NCBI RefSeq assembly: GCF_003473485.1
Contig: NC_053042.1
Span: forward strand, 32,640,762 to 32,704,761
Length of the DNA: 64,000 bases
Reading direction: 5' to 3'
DNA from: Medicago truncatula
Lineage: Eukaryota > Streptophyta > Magnoliopsida > Fabales > Fabaceae
A model generated the notes under the pieces. The model saw only the letters and a list, made by a program, of their open reading frames with translations, had not been told where the DNA came from and ran no database searches. Numbering within the stretch: the first letter of the stretch is position 1; each line of letters begins with the position of its first letter. The position numbers and the translations under genes are program-made. Shown piece after piece: positions 46,658 to 58,117 of the stretch.

Positions 46658-47326
46658 TGTTGCTTCTTCTCCATTTGGGAAAGTTCTTGTGAGTGTGTTT
46701 GTATTGTATGGATAGGATAAGGAAGTTAGTGATGTGTTGTTCTAATTCTAAATGATGGAAGTGAAACTAGCTACGTTTTTGTGTTCCATCCTCTTGTTTT
46801 TCTCTTTCCTTTTTTGTCCATTTTTCTAGTGTGTGAGTGTGACTAATACGTGACAAATGTTAATGAGAAATCATAATTTCACAACCAAAAATTGTTCCAC
46901 ACCATATATTGATATGGTTTTGAGTACAAACTAAATTTTGTTTATAGTAGTATTTCTTATTATCTTGAAATCCGTGAATGTTTAGAATTAATCAAAAGTT
47001 AAATTCAAATGCATTGATTTTACAACATAATATTTTTACTTTTGACTTTTTAACTTATGTTTTAAGAGCATCAATTAGCATTTTTCTATCAACAATTAGG
47101 GTGTACAAAATTTGGCATGGTTTTGCAACATGTCCCGAATCGAAAAGTAAGGTGTTGGTTTTGCAACCTCAATATAGGCTCATACTTAAGAGGTTTAGTA
47201 GGGGGCTTAATAAGCAGGTCTTTGTATTTTTGGAGAGTTTGGGCCTTTTTTTATAGCTCTTGGCCCATCTAAGCCCAAAAATGAAAAAATCGGGTACCTT
47301 ATAAGATTAGGTTTTGTTAATTGGTT
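46658..47326. other. PPR gene promoter side and spacer
   Basis: 46990-47095 contains CTTTTTAACTTATGTTTTAA and ATCAATTAGCATTTTTC, a worn right end of the GGCACCGGTT MITE family. Otherwise nothing was recognised. Confidence 0.35.
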
Positions 47327-47757
47327 TCATATTCTTCTCATCTTCTCATGCCTTAGGAAACGGCGGCCTCTGTTTCAAATCCTTACTTTCATCATTGCTA
47401 CATTCATTTGATGATGATTTTGTAGATATTCAATCACCATACATGGGAGAAGATTAGCAAGATATTGTTTTCTACTTAGATGACGATTACCCGAACTCAA
47501 CAGGCACAACCATGTTAGGTACATGATCTTTATCAATGTTTTATATTCTTCTCATCTTCTCATGTCTTAGGAAACGGCGGCCTCTGTTTCAAATCCTTAC
47601 TTTCATCATTGCTACATTCATTTGATGATGATTTTGTAGATATTCAATCAACATACATGGGAGAAGATTAGCAAGATATTGTTTTCTCCTTAGATGACGA
47701 TTACCCGAACTCAACAGGCACAACCATGTTAGGTACAGGATCTTTATCAATGTTTTA
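47327..47757. repeat. 214-bp tandem duplication
   Basis: The block beginning ATATTCTTCTCATCTTCTCA and containing TTAGGAAACGGCGGCCTCTG occurs twice, head to tail, 214 bp apart (47353 and 47567). Only a few differences separate the copies, so the event is young. No coding sequence recognised. Confidence 0.9.
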
Positions 47758-47939
47758 ACATTATGATGCTCCATCTATTTATATTTATGATTTTTGCCTA
47801 TTGTCCAAGTCCAACAACTTCGACTAAAGGTCTTCATCTTTATCGTGGATGTGCTTGTTATTATGACATGGTCTTAGGATTTGTATCTTTGAAGAAATAT
47901 TGTGAATTGTGATATTATTTGTAGCTTTAATTTTATTTA

Positions 47940-49555
47940 TTTTTAGTGTCTCGAGACAATAATTATTTGAGCAGATGATGAAATAAAACCATTAGTTGCT
48001 TATTGGTTATTCCATGAAGCTATGCTAATCGAGCTTTTTAAAACTGATGCTCAAACCATACATAGTCCATATAAGAAAAAGGGTGAATGACCCATTGTAT
48101 TGTTTCTGGTAGCTTGAAACTATGATTATTTGAGTAGATGATGAAATAAAATCATTGATTGCTTATTGGTTATTCCATGAAGCTATCCTAATCGAGCTTT
48201 TTAAAACTGATGCTCAAATCATACTTAATATAACAAAAATGGTGGATGACCCATTGTATATAATATTACAATGATGTTAATTGAAAATTATTTCAATTTA
48301 TTTTATCCTAAACAAAATTGTTGTCTTTAATAGTCAACTAAGAACATCGTTATAAATCTATTATAGAAACCAATTTTATATATTTTGAAAATAAAATATT
48401 GGGAGTCCCTTTTGTTTTTAAAGTTTTAGAGAGATTTCATTGAATTTTTAAGTATTGTAGTCTATCCCATTTAACCATTGATTGAGTTTACTTCAACAAT
48501 ATTTTTATTATGATTTTTAATCTCATGAAATATTTGAAGAAAAATTGTGAACTATGGTATTATATGTAGCTTTTTTTACTCGTTTCTGGTTGCTCAAGAC
48601 TTTGATTATTTGAGTAGATGATGAAATAAAACCATCAATTGATAATTGATTAGTCCATGAAACTATACTAATCGAGCATTTTAAAACTAATGCTCAAACC
48701 ATAGGTAGTCCATATAAGAAAAGGGTGAATGACCCATAGTATTGTTTCTGGTAGCTTTAAACTATGATTATTTGAGCAGATGATGAAATAAAATTATTGA
48801 TTGCTTATTGGTTATTCCATGAAGCTATCCTAATTGAGCTTTTTAAAACTGATGCTCAAATCATACTTAATATAACAAATATGGTGGATGACCCATTGTA
48901 TATAATATTACAATGATGTAAATTGAAAATTATTTCAATGAGAATAAATCTATAAGCAGATTTATTTTATCCTAAACAAAATTGTTGTCTTTAGTAGTCA
49001 ACTAAGCACATCGTTATAAATCTATTATAGAAACCAATTTTATATATTTTGAAAATAAAATATTGGGAGTCCCTTTTATTTTTTAAAGTGTTAGAGAGAT
49101 TTCATTGAATTTTTAAGTATTGGAGTCTATCCCATTTAACCATTGATTGAGTTTGCGTCAACAATATTTTTATTATGATTTTAAATCTCATGAAATATTT
49201 GAAGAAAAATTGTGAACTATGGTATTATATGTAGCTTCTTTTTACTTGTTTCTGGTTGCTCAAGACTTTGATTATTTGAGCAGATGATGAAATAAAACCA
49301 TTAATTGCTTATTGATTATTTCATGAAACTATCCTAATCGAGCTTTTTAAAACTCATGCTCAAACCATACTTAGTTAATATTTAAAAAAGGGTGAATGAC
49401 TCATGGTATTCTTTTTGGTAGCTTGAAACTGTGACAGTATGATTATTTGAGCAGATGATGAAATAAAATCGATAATTGCTTATTGGTTATTCCATGAAGC
49501 TATTCTAATCGAGCTTTTTAAAGTTGATGCTCAAATCATACTTAATCTATATATA
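47940..49555. repeat. Higher-order tandem repeat array, main block
   Basis: Units of about 640-670 bp begin with GATTATTTGAGTAGATGATG, then TTGCTTATTGGTTATTCCAT, GCTCAAATCATACTTAAT and ATATTGGGAGTCCCTTTT. Start points recur near 48113, 48754 and 49421. Each unit itself contains two copies of the GATTATTTGAG...GATGCTCAAAC half-unit, hence a higher-order array. AT-rich and non-coding. Confidence 0.85.
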
Positions 49556-49560
49556 TAGAG

Positions 49561-51570
49561 GGTCTATCAAGTGAGAGGACATTTTAGAATGAGAGATGAG
49601 ATGGTTACGATTAAATGTTACTTTTAATGACTCACGTGAGACTCTCTTTTTCGTTTCCCAAGCTGAAATTGAAACGTTGTCTTTCTTCTCCAAGCATTCA
49701 TCGTGACCCACTCCTCTTTCTTCCTGCACTCAAACTAAATTTCCATCACCGCCTATTCTCAAACAACATTATCCAAATTTATTTAAAAATTAAATTAATC
49801 GAAACTAGATGAATTTATTGTTTATTAATTTTCTCACTGTTGGATGCACTTAACTATCATCGTGTTAAACCCAATTTGAATGGATCTCGATTCAATTGCA
49901 ACTTGGTAATTGAAGAAGTTTAAGACACTAGGGATAAGGAATAACAACCTTAAAAAAAGATCACAAGTAAATTTTCTCGTTTCCATGATTTTTCTCCCTT
50001 TTAAAGAAATTTCATGCTTTTAAGTTCCAACAATTGGATCTTCAGGTTGGTAAAAAAAATGGATCTTCAAACGTCATGTTCTGGGAAGTTGATTTAAATA
50101 CATACAGATTTTTTAAGAAAAAAATGGAAGAAATGGAACACAGAAACAGTACATGGGATTGGGAGGAAGAGAAATCACTAGTGAGAGAGAGAGAACGATG
50201 AAGTAGAGAAGAGGAAAGGTGTAGGATGTAGTATGTGACCCTTTTTAAAGAACAATTTAATCTGAGGCGTTGATTTTGATCCAATGATGTGATAAATTTG
50301 CAAGTGCACGGTTTATCGAAGTAGTAATAAAGGAGAGTATCGTTCCGACAGGGAGTTGTTTAATTCAATCAACTTTTATGGGTGATTAGAGAAAAGTTCA
50401 GTTGCAAAGTTTGGATTTTTAGAGATTTAAAATAACAATTAATAAAAAGCGCCTTGGGATTTATTGGTTCATCTAAATAACAAGCCCTTCACAAACAAAC
50501 CCTAAACCATAATTTTATATTGGATTTACTTTCTAAAGACAAGTTTCTCATAAGCCTATCACATCTTCTTTCGGTTTCAGTGAGTGCGTTCCTCTAGCAA
50601 TCAAGCCTATTATCATGGTTGATTGCTAATAGAATCCTTGAAGAACGAAACTTTATATGTCTCAAGGTTTGCTAGACTATTCTCATGTTTTGTAATCCTT
50701 GTCTAATTTCACTTGTTCCAATATCGAAACTCCACTTTCGCTTTATGAATTGATATTTGAGATGATGAATTAACAAATATTAGCCCTCCACTTTCGCTTT
50801 ATGAGTTTGATATTTGTTAATTCATTATGATAACAGTGAAATTAGATTAGAAAGTATATTTATATAAAATTAGGGTTCAAGGCTTGGTTTGATTAGGGTT
50901 ATGTCATTTAGACTTACCCTACAATCCCAAGACAAGAAGAGTCTACTCACTCATGTTCATCGTAAACATAGAGGAGAAGAAGAAGAAGAACATAAAATAA
51001 AATAAAGAAAAGGATAACTTTTATTAAGAGAAAACAATTGTCACTATTGAATTTCAAGAACAAAAGATGGATTGTTATGATAGCTAACTACTCTATTTAT
51101 AGTATATAACGACTTAAAACCTAAGCAATACATCACTATAATGTTCCACAAGAAACCACGGGCTTTTAGGTCAGAAATAGGTAGCTTGTCTTTCAAGCAG
51201 AAGCAGCAAAAGAGTGTCCTGGGAGGTGGCAAGGCCGTGTGGCTGGTGGCACGAGCCGTGCCAAGCTTATGACTTGGGGAAATCATATTTTTGTCTTCAT
51301 TCTTCGTATTTTCAACCCGAATCAGCCCCAAATCCTCTTTCTTTTGCTCCAAAACTCAATCTTTCAATTATTTGTTCCTGAAATTAAATAACTTGCAATT
51401 GAAGTAAAATAGTTCTAAAAAGGAAATAATATTAAATAAAATCAAATCAAATCTAAATAAAACGGACTCAAATATTATATTAAAAACACTAATTATTGAC
51501 TCATCATCCAACAGTCCAGATTATTTCCTCTCACCCTCTCATTATAAAATGTCCTCTCACTTGATACACA
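49561..51570. mobile_element. TIR element inserted in the tandem array, itself split by a solo LTR
   Basis: TATCAAGTGAGAGGACATTT with TAGAATGAGAGATGAG at the left, and the complement (TATCAAGTGAGAGGACATTT, TATAATGAGAGGGTGAGAGG) at the right, give terminal repeats of about 35 bp. Without the nested LTR it is about 780 bp and codes for nothing recognisable. Superfamily not determined. Confidence 0.7.
50285..51506. mobile_element. Solo LTR with 5-bp target duplication (retrotransposon fossil)
   Basis: Starts TGATGTGATAAATTTGCAAG and ends CACTAATTATTGACTCATCA, the TG...CA form of an LTR. TCCAA lies directly on both sides (50280-50284 and 51507-51511). 1222 bp. No internal region, so it is a solo LTR left by recombination and is incapable of movement. 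Family is uncertain; a Ty3-type origin is a guess. The intact target duplication argues against great age, but no date can be given. Confidence 0.75.
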
Positions 51571-51572
51571 CA

Positions 51573-51648
<76 letters not shown>
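51571..51648. repeat. Compound microsatellite (CT)n(AT)n
   Basis: A CT repeat of about 12 units is followed by an AT repeat of about 26 units, directly at the right end of the TIR element. Confidence 0.97.
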
Positions 51649-51649
<1 letters not shown>

Positions 51650-51651
<2 letters not shown>

Positions 51652-51905
51652 GGTTTGCTAGGATACACCAACTAATTTTTATTAAGGTGTTTTTAGCAAA
51701 GATATAACTAAAAAATTGTTAAATACACCTTAATGTGAATGTTGCTAAAACACACATTCTAAAAAATAAGTGGGTGTAAGTTATCAACTCCCACGAGCAT
51801 TGGATAAAATACATCCACTTATTTTTTAGAATGATTGTTTTAGCAAGTCATAACTAAAAAGTGGCTAAACACACTCAAAGATGCATGTTGCTAAAACACT
51901 CCTTC
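51650..51905. mobile_element. Hairpin MITE next to the microsatellite
   Basis: TTGCTAAAACACACATTCTA then AAAAATAAGTGGGTGTA (51743-51780) is inverted as TACATCCACTTATTTTTTAG then AATGATTGTTTTAGCAA (51809-51846). Outer parts (TTTGCTAGGATACACCAACT, GTTGCTAAAACACTCCTTCT) also pair loosely. Ends are uncertain. Confidence 0.55.
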
Positions 51906-52250
51906 TAATATATATTGTGAATCTTCTTAGAATTTTTTTATAATTTAGAAACAAATTATTGGGAATCCCTTATGATTCTTAAACTATCAGAGACACTTCA
52001 TTTTATTTTTAATTATTTGAAGCATATTCAATTTAATCAATTGATTGAGTTTATTGTAGAAATTTTTTGTGATGATTTTTAATCTCATGAAATATATTGA
52101 AGAGATATTGTGAGTTATGGTATTATTTGTAAAAAAATTTACTATTTTTTATAGTTTGAACCATGATCATTTGAGCAGACGATGAAATAAAATTGTTAAT
52201 TGCTTATTGGTTATTCCATGAAGCTATCCTAATAAAATTAAATGTTAAAT
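51906..52250. repeat. Displaced unit of the 47940-49555 array
   Basis: ATTATTGGGAATCCCTTATG, ATTGATTGAGTTTATTGTAG, TTTTTAATCTCATGAAATAT and GAGCAGACGATGAAATAAAA follow the same order as in the main array, with more divergence. The array was therefore once continuous and has been split by the insertions at 49561-51905. Confidence 0.75.
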
Positions 52251-52647
52251 AGGCTTTGCATGCACTCGAGGATCACTGATAATGGGAGATAAAAGCAATT
52301 AATAAGTGACATATTTGTCCGTTATTACACCTCCAAACTTGAATCATTCCTCAGCCTCGAGTAATGAAAAAAAAAAAAAAAAAAAACTATTATCACAACA
52401 ACTAAATAGACACATATAAGTAGGTCATGCATTTCACTCAAAGGCTTCATTAAACTAAGGGTGATCTAAGACTTAAACATTGCTCGTCCTCAAACGATAT
52501 AAATAACATTAATTAATAACATCAATTATATTAATAACATTAATTAATATTAATTAATAGCATCAATTATTTATACGTTACACAATAATTAACTGTCTGG
52601 GACACCACAAAATCTATTCCGATACGTAGCATATATTAATATGCGTC
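52251..52647. other. Spacer
   Basis: AT-rich, with an A-run at 52367-52386 and repeated ATTAATTAATA / ATCAATTAT motifs (52505-52570). No gene. Confidence 0.4.
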
Positions 52648-52822
52648 TTGTAAACAGATACCCTTAGAGCACTAGTTAAGGATTAAAAAATAGAAGTAAT
52701 TTACAAATTTTACGCAGAATAAATTACTTTTTAAACTTTCAATGTGTTGAATACATCATTTCTAAGGCAAAATTTTCTCTTTAAACTTTTTAACAAGTGC
52801 ATCAAGGATACTTGTTAGCATT
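52648..52822. mobile_element. GGCACCGGTT-family MITE, copy 3 (diverged)
   Basis: Left part TGTAAACAGATACCCTTAGA, GCACTAGTTAAGG; right part CTTTTTAACAAGTGCATCAA, GGATACTTGTTAGCAT. Same size and end layout as 12441-12616. Confidence 0.5.
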
Positions 52823-53329
52823 TTCCTATTCATATATCAATATATCGCTTATGTTAAACATGCGGTAATTGTGCAATTGAATGCACAGTTTTAGATCATG
52901 CATCTAAGACAACGTTTTCTTTATATTATCCTTTTCGAATCCTTTCTCAGAATCATATAATTCCAGTTCTAAGCATTTTCCTTTGTTTATATGCTCTGCA
53001 AGATTATAAACAAAGGCATGTTTGAAATTTGACAATGCAGGAGATAGGGCAGCTGAAAAGTGTAACATAGGCACTTGAGGACCTTTGACCAGATTCTACC
53101 AACAGCTGAATACCGCTAAATACTGGGTACACCAATGGCATGCTTCACCTTGAAATACTGGCATTCCTAAGTAGTTCCACAAGTATGCCACATTTGGTCA
53201 AACAAACAAACTTGTACATGACAAATAGACATCCATGACAAACATATTGCTCACAAAAAACACACGACAAACATATAAACTTGCAGCAAAATTAAACATG
53301 TGTGCAAATATTAAGTACGCATTGAAACG
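52823..53329. other. Spacer
   Basis: No gene or clear element recognised. Confidence 0.35.
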
Positions 53330-53442
53330 TAGTGTTGTAAAATGGCGGATTTTTGGACAACCGCCATAGGCAATTTGTGAAGGAATGCCCACCGTTGCGT
53401 GTTTATAACGCAAAATTTTGGCCTTCTGCCATTGACAACACT
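53330..53442. mobile_element. hAT-like mini-MITE (CAGTGTTGTCAA type)
   Basis: The left end AGTGTTGTAAAATGGCGG pairs with the right end (complement CAGTGTTGTCAATGGCAG). The interior has CCGCCATAGGC and GCCCACCGTTGCG segments. 113 bp. Confidence 0.65.
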
Positions 53443-53465
53443 GATGAAATGTAATAAAAAGTGAA

Positions 53466-53741
53466 AGAGTATTTTAGCTAATCACAAGAAAATAAATTAG
53501 CCTGGATTAACATGTGAAACAAACACATCCATCCCAAGCTGGTTGTTGTTTACTGACATGGAATCCAACCTTTAAAGCTGTTAAGAGCCGATGTAATCTA
53601 CACTAGACAGACTTGTATAAGTTATTATCACTATGCACGTTCCACTTCCGGGATCAATTATTGCACATAATTTATTACACATATGTAAGATAAGCCTACA
53701 GAAACATAGTAGATTTCGAGAGACTTGCATCTTTCAATGCG
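53466..53741. repeat. Direct repeat flanking the UPL fragment, left copy
   Basis: TTAGCTAATCACAAGAAAAT, CATGTGAAACAAACACAT, CCCAAGCTGGTTGTTGTTTA and on to GAGACTTGCATCTTTC align with 54214-54483. Confidence 0.85.
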
Positions 53742-53771
53742 TACTTGCATATGAGAGATAAGTTATCATCA

Positions 53772-54213
53772 CTATTGTGAGGTGGTATTCGTGGCTGACC
53801 AAATGCTGCCAGTTTAAAGTACTTGCATCTTGCTTCAAAGCTGAATAGGAAAGGACAATAAGCCATTAACTGATTACACCAGAAAGGCATACTACCAAAG
53901 ACTCCCTCGTTTGTTGCTCCAGCTTCTCTGTCAACTTACGACTCACAAACTCATTTAGTAGTTGGACAGTAGGAACCGTTATTTTTAGGCTATCCAGATT
54001 ATCAACTTTACTTTCGGCAAAAGCACACATTCTTTCGCATGACATGAGATGAAAAATAACTCTGTTCATGCGTGCCAAGCTTTTAAGAAAAGGAATATCA
54101 TAAGTTGGACTTGACTTCTCCAAATCTGAAACAAGTTCACAATAGAACATGTCTGGTAAAAAAAGGTGTCCGCTGATAAAATGTTAAAACTTTATCATGG
54201 GAGAAATCTTGAG
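53772..54213 (-). pseudogene. Orphan fragment of a UPL4-type HECT ligase gene
   Basis: Minus-strand translation gives [92 protein letters not shown] and [17 protein letters not shown]. This matches 62305-62765 of the intact gene in the same window. Several small length changes break the frame, including at RESLVVCLS and NEFVSRKL. The fragment lies inside one exon of the parent and carries no splice sites, so either a genomic or an RNA-mediated copy is possible. Confidence 0.88.
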
Positions 54214-54483
54214 ATTACTTTAGCTAACTAAAAGAAAATCAACTACCCTGGTTTAACATGTGAAACAAACACATTCACCCCAAGCTGGTTGTTATTTACT
54301 GTATATGAAATCCAACATTTAAAGCTGCTAACAGTTAATGTAATCTTCACCAGTCAGACTTGTGTAAGTTATAAAATCAGTATGCACGTTCCAGGATCAA
54401 TTGTTGTACATCATTTATAACACACATGAAAGCTAAATACACAGAAACATAATAGATTTCAAGAGACTCAAATCTTTCTATAC
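54214..54483. repeat. Direct repeat flanking the UPL fragment, right copy
   Basis: Second copy of the 53466-53741 sequence, clearly similar with scattered changes. The unit including the UPL fragment is about 745 bp. Confidence 0.85.
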
Positions 54484-55309
54484 ACTGCCTCCCTCAATCC
54501 TGCAATTACCACAAAATTTACACGGCATCCAATTGTGTTACAGGCAAATGCTATTGCCAAGAGAATCATAATAGAATGTTGAATAACTATGGAAGTTGAA
54601 GCTGCCCTACAAATAACTTGCATATATCTCAACATTTCATAATCATTAACTGATACAATCATACAAATTAACATCCCCAATGGCATCAAAAAACATCCAC
54701 CAACAAGTGGCTAATGATATCAGGGTATTCAGTCTCTTATGAAAGTAATCTCAGAAATCGCACATTACTATAATCTTCAAAAGAAAAAGAAGCAGCTTCA
54801 AAGCTTTGTGAATTGAACCATTTTTTATTAATGATAAAGAAAAAAAAAATAGATAGATTGAATCGCAAAGACAAAAACCAGAGTCAATATCAATAATACT
54901 AACAAATAACCATACATTGAGAATAAGAACCTCCAATTATAGTTTATAATAGCTCAATCAGCGTAATCAAGCTCACCTTTTTAAAGCTTCACTACAAAGT
55001 CACCAAATGCAAACTCACTATTTACCACCAACTCTTGTATAACAAACAATTAACCTCACACACAAACATACAAAACCACCCTTTTTGTTTATATTTTGCT
55101 TTTCAAAAAAGGAGAACAATACATAATCTTTGTTAGGATAAACAATTTAATTTAACACTTATAGTATAAGCACTTATCATGTAAATGCTTATATATAAAT
55201 TATTTTGATAACAGAAGATAAAATAAAATCAAACTATTTTCGTATAAGCTAAAAGCTTTTCTTAGTAAACTATACTCGAGCTTATAAAAATAAACAGAAA
55301 TCAAATAAG
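54484..55309. other. Spacer and riboflavin synthase 3' flank
   Basis: 55130-55300 (AATTTAACACTTATAGTATA, AGCACTTATCATGTAAATGC, TTCGTATAAGCTAAAAGC) is a partial copy of a common legume MITE rich in GCTTAT/ATAAGC, reaching almost to the stop codon. The rest shows no gene. Confidence 0.45.
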
Positions 55310-56137
55310 CTACTGCTCCTGTGATGAAGACCATAAAGAATTCGGCGCAATGGAGGGAACAAAACCACTACTAAGAAGCCTCTCAACATGCTTACCAAGA
55401 ACATCAACTTCAAGATTAACCTTTTGACCAATCTTCTTCATGGGAACAACAATCTTATTCTGAGTATAAGCAACCAACATAAAATTGAAACAACCTTCAT
55501 CGTCAAAAACATCAACCACAGTCAAACTAGTCCCATCCACAGCAATAAACCCTTTAGGAACAATATACTTCAACAACTCCTTCTTCTCAACCCTAATCTT
55601 CACCCACAACGAATCCCCTTCAGGAATCATCGAAACAATCTCCCCCGTGCCATCCACGTGACCTTGAACAAAATGTCCACCCATTCTACTCAACGGAGTT
55701 AACGCTCTTTCGAGATTCACCGGTGAACCGGGTTCGAGTTCGAGGAGAGATGTTTTTCTCAGAGTTTCTGGGGCTACACCGACGGTGAAATCAGAAGCGA
55801 TTTGGTCGAATTCTGTTACGGTGAGGCATGTGCCGTTGACAGCGATACTGTCACCGAGGCTGACGCCGTCGAGGACGGTTTTAGCGTTGAGTTGTAAGTC
55901 GAAACCGCCGTTAGGAGATTCGCCGAGTTTTTTGACGGTGCCGATTTCTTCGACGAGACCGGTGAAGAGACATTGGATTGGGATATAGGCGTTGGTGCGG
56001 AGGGTGATGGGTTTGCGGGTGGATTGAAGGAAGATGCGAAGAGGGGAGGGTTTGAATCGGAAATGGGGGGTGTGAGAAGTGATTGTTAGGGTTTTTGCTG
56101 TTAAGGTGACGGAAAATGAAGCAGAAGAAGCAGCCAT
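55310..56137 (-). CDS. RS: Riboflavin synthase (alpha), plastid-targeted
   Basis: Intronless, 275 residues from the chosen Met. Residues 1-55 look like a chloroplast transit peptide (MAASSASFSVTLTAKTLTIT, Ser/Thr/Arg-rich). Two lumazine-binding domains follow. The first starts CLFTGLVEEIGTVKKL and holds VNGTCLTVTEFD and VNLERALTPLSRMGGHFVQG. The second starts HVDGTGEIVSMIP and holds VDGTSLTVVDVF with VNLEVDVLGKHVERL. The enzyme dismutates two molecules of 6,7-dimethyl-8-ribityllumazine into riboflavin and the pyrimidine precursor, the last step of riboflavin synthesis, in plastids. It acts as a trimer and needs no cofactor. An in-frame Met 15 codons upstream (56182) would add MNHTKEVKHNTTTTK; the downstream Met fits a transit peptide better. 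Confidence 0.95.
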   Translation of the reverse strand: MAASSASFSVTLTAKTLTITSHTPHFRFKPSPLRIFLQSTRKPITLRTNAYIPIQCLFTGLVEEIGTVKKLGESPNGGFDLQLNAKTVLDGVSLGDSIAVNGTCLTVTEFDQIASDFTVGVAPETLRKTSLLELEPGSPVNLERALTPLSRMGGHFVQGHVDGTGEIVSMIPEGDSLWVKIRVEKKELLKYIVPKGFIAVDGTSLTVVDVFDDEGCFNFMLVAYTQNKIVVPMKKIGQKVNLEVDVLGKHVERLLSSGFVPSIAPNSLWSSSQEQ

Positions 56138-56183
56138 TTTAGTTGTGGTTGTGTTGTGTTTGACTTCCTTCGTATGGTTCAAT

Positions 56184-57965
56184 TCAGGCTAGCAACTGTG
56201 GATTGTTCATGTTGGGTTATAAATAAGACAAATAATATTTGTCAACCATTTTATACAATTTTATAGCAACTTTATCTTTTATCATTTTATTTTTACTTTT
56301 TCCCTCGATTGTTTTAATATTTGTGTCAATACATCATTTTCTTTGTAAATATATAATTGTTCTAAAAGTTTCCTATAAATAATTAACACGACTCAAAATT
56401 GATATACACTAGCGAAGCATATCAATTAAACTCTTAGTTGAGATTAATTTCTAATAAAATTACTTTATGTATATATTTAATCAAATCACATCATAGTATA
56501 TTTCTGATAAAATTATTTATATGTTAATTTCTAAAATTTCTTTTTAAAAATTTACGTGATTTGATTGAACGTATGCGTAAAAAAAATTATTGTCGGTGTG
56601 TGCAAATAAAATTAAATTTGATAATAAATAAGAGGAGTTTAATTAATATGTTTTATCAATGTACACTTATTTTGCACATATATTTAATAATATGTTGACG
56701 CGTCAATTAATAAATATGACAATTGTTCTCATATTCATTAGTTAACAATCTTTCAAATAAAAATATTCATAAATTGATGTGATAAAGCATCCTTAAATAC
56801 ATGAAAAATTCTATGGTGAAGTCATAAAAATAACTTTTTTTGTGAAGTTAACACTATGACATCAAAAATGTAATGAGTAACACCCACCGTTTGTACAATG
56901 GCATCAAAGGTTCGGTCCTCATAGTATCATCAATTCATCATATTAACAAGACTACACTTAATCTAATTTTATCATACCTTGTTATAAACGTAACACCCCC
57001 ACAAAGTGTAACGCTTAAGACTATCACATAATATCATCACCTCTGTTTGCATGTTAAAGATTTCAACGATAAAATAGTACCTGTAAGTCCAAGATGTTGC
57101 AAACATTGCTAGATGAATTACTATTGATCATTAATTAATAATCAACAATTTAAAAATGAATCAAACATTAAAATTAAAATTAACTTTTTCAAAAAAATCA
57201 ATTTCCTATGTACCGGAGAAGCTCCCTAAATACATACTATATTAATTCAATTCATATAAGAGGCATGGTAACATGTTTTCAATGATTTTAAAATTAAAAA
57301 AGAGGAATGCATATGAAACGCGAATCATGCAAGTTTTTTATTTTTTTTACGCATCATGCAAGTTTTCTAAAATGCATGCTTTTCAACATGCATCATGCAT
57401 AATCAACCGGAAGGTGCAGAGTAAATTATATATATATGGTGATTAATATGGATTTAGTCTTCAAATGTTTGAGTTTTTTTGAAGGTCATGACTCATATTC
57501 TAACAAGGACCAAAAGTAAAGAAATACAAAATGATAGAGGTGAAATCATTTTTGCTAAGACTAAAATCAAATTTAACTCATATTATAGAGACCAAAAGTA
57601 ATATTAGCTCATTACCAGCATCATGTAACTTATTCAAATATCACTCTTATTCAAGAGATAGGGTGAAACATCAGGTGAGTTTGAAAGACAGATACCTCAT
57701 CTTATATCGCTACTTATGATATATAATTTTTTTGTTCAAACAGATCATAAAAATTAAATTCAATTAGAATACAATGTCTTCGTATAATTAAACACAATTT
57801 GGTCTTTACAATCTACAACTGAAATCATTAACAAAATACTAATTATTGATTGGCTTGTAAGTTATGCCCACGCTAACATACATATCACATCAACATTAAA
57901 TAAATACCTTGCATTTCCTAGAAAATGGCTTGAGAACCTTGGGTTTTACTGCAAATAGATTTTTT
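56184..57965. other. Riboflavin synthase promoter side and spacer
   Basis: Very AT-rich. GAAGTCATAAAAATAACTTT / GAAGTTAACACTATGACATC (56818-56870) and repeated AGGACCAAAAGTAA / GAGACCAAAAGTAATATTAG (57510-57605) suggest worn MITE ends. CATGCAAGTTTT and GCATCATGCA are repeated near 57325-57395. No gene. Confidence 0.35.
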
Positions 57966-57968
57966 TAA

Positions 57969-58117
57969 GGATGTGTTTGGATTGAAGGTGTATGAAGTAT
58001 TATATTATCATGTTAATATGTTAATTTTTTATAAAACATTTCATAATGTGTAATTTAAAAATAAAAAATAAACCCTCCACTCCTTTTCCCTCCTAAACCT
58101 TCCATCCAAACACACCC
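57969..58117. mobile_element. Tourist-like mini-MITE (TAA target duplication)
   Basis: Left end GGATGTGTTTGGATTGAAGG, right end (complement GGGTGTGTTTGGATGGAAGG), flanked by TAA at 57966-57968 and 58118-58120. 149 bp. Confidence 0.75.

Noticed and set aside
51044-51352. 102-codon minus-strand frame inside the solo LTR
   Set aside because: Lies wholly in a solo LTR, with no domain and no signs of a host gene.
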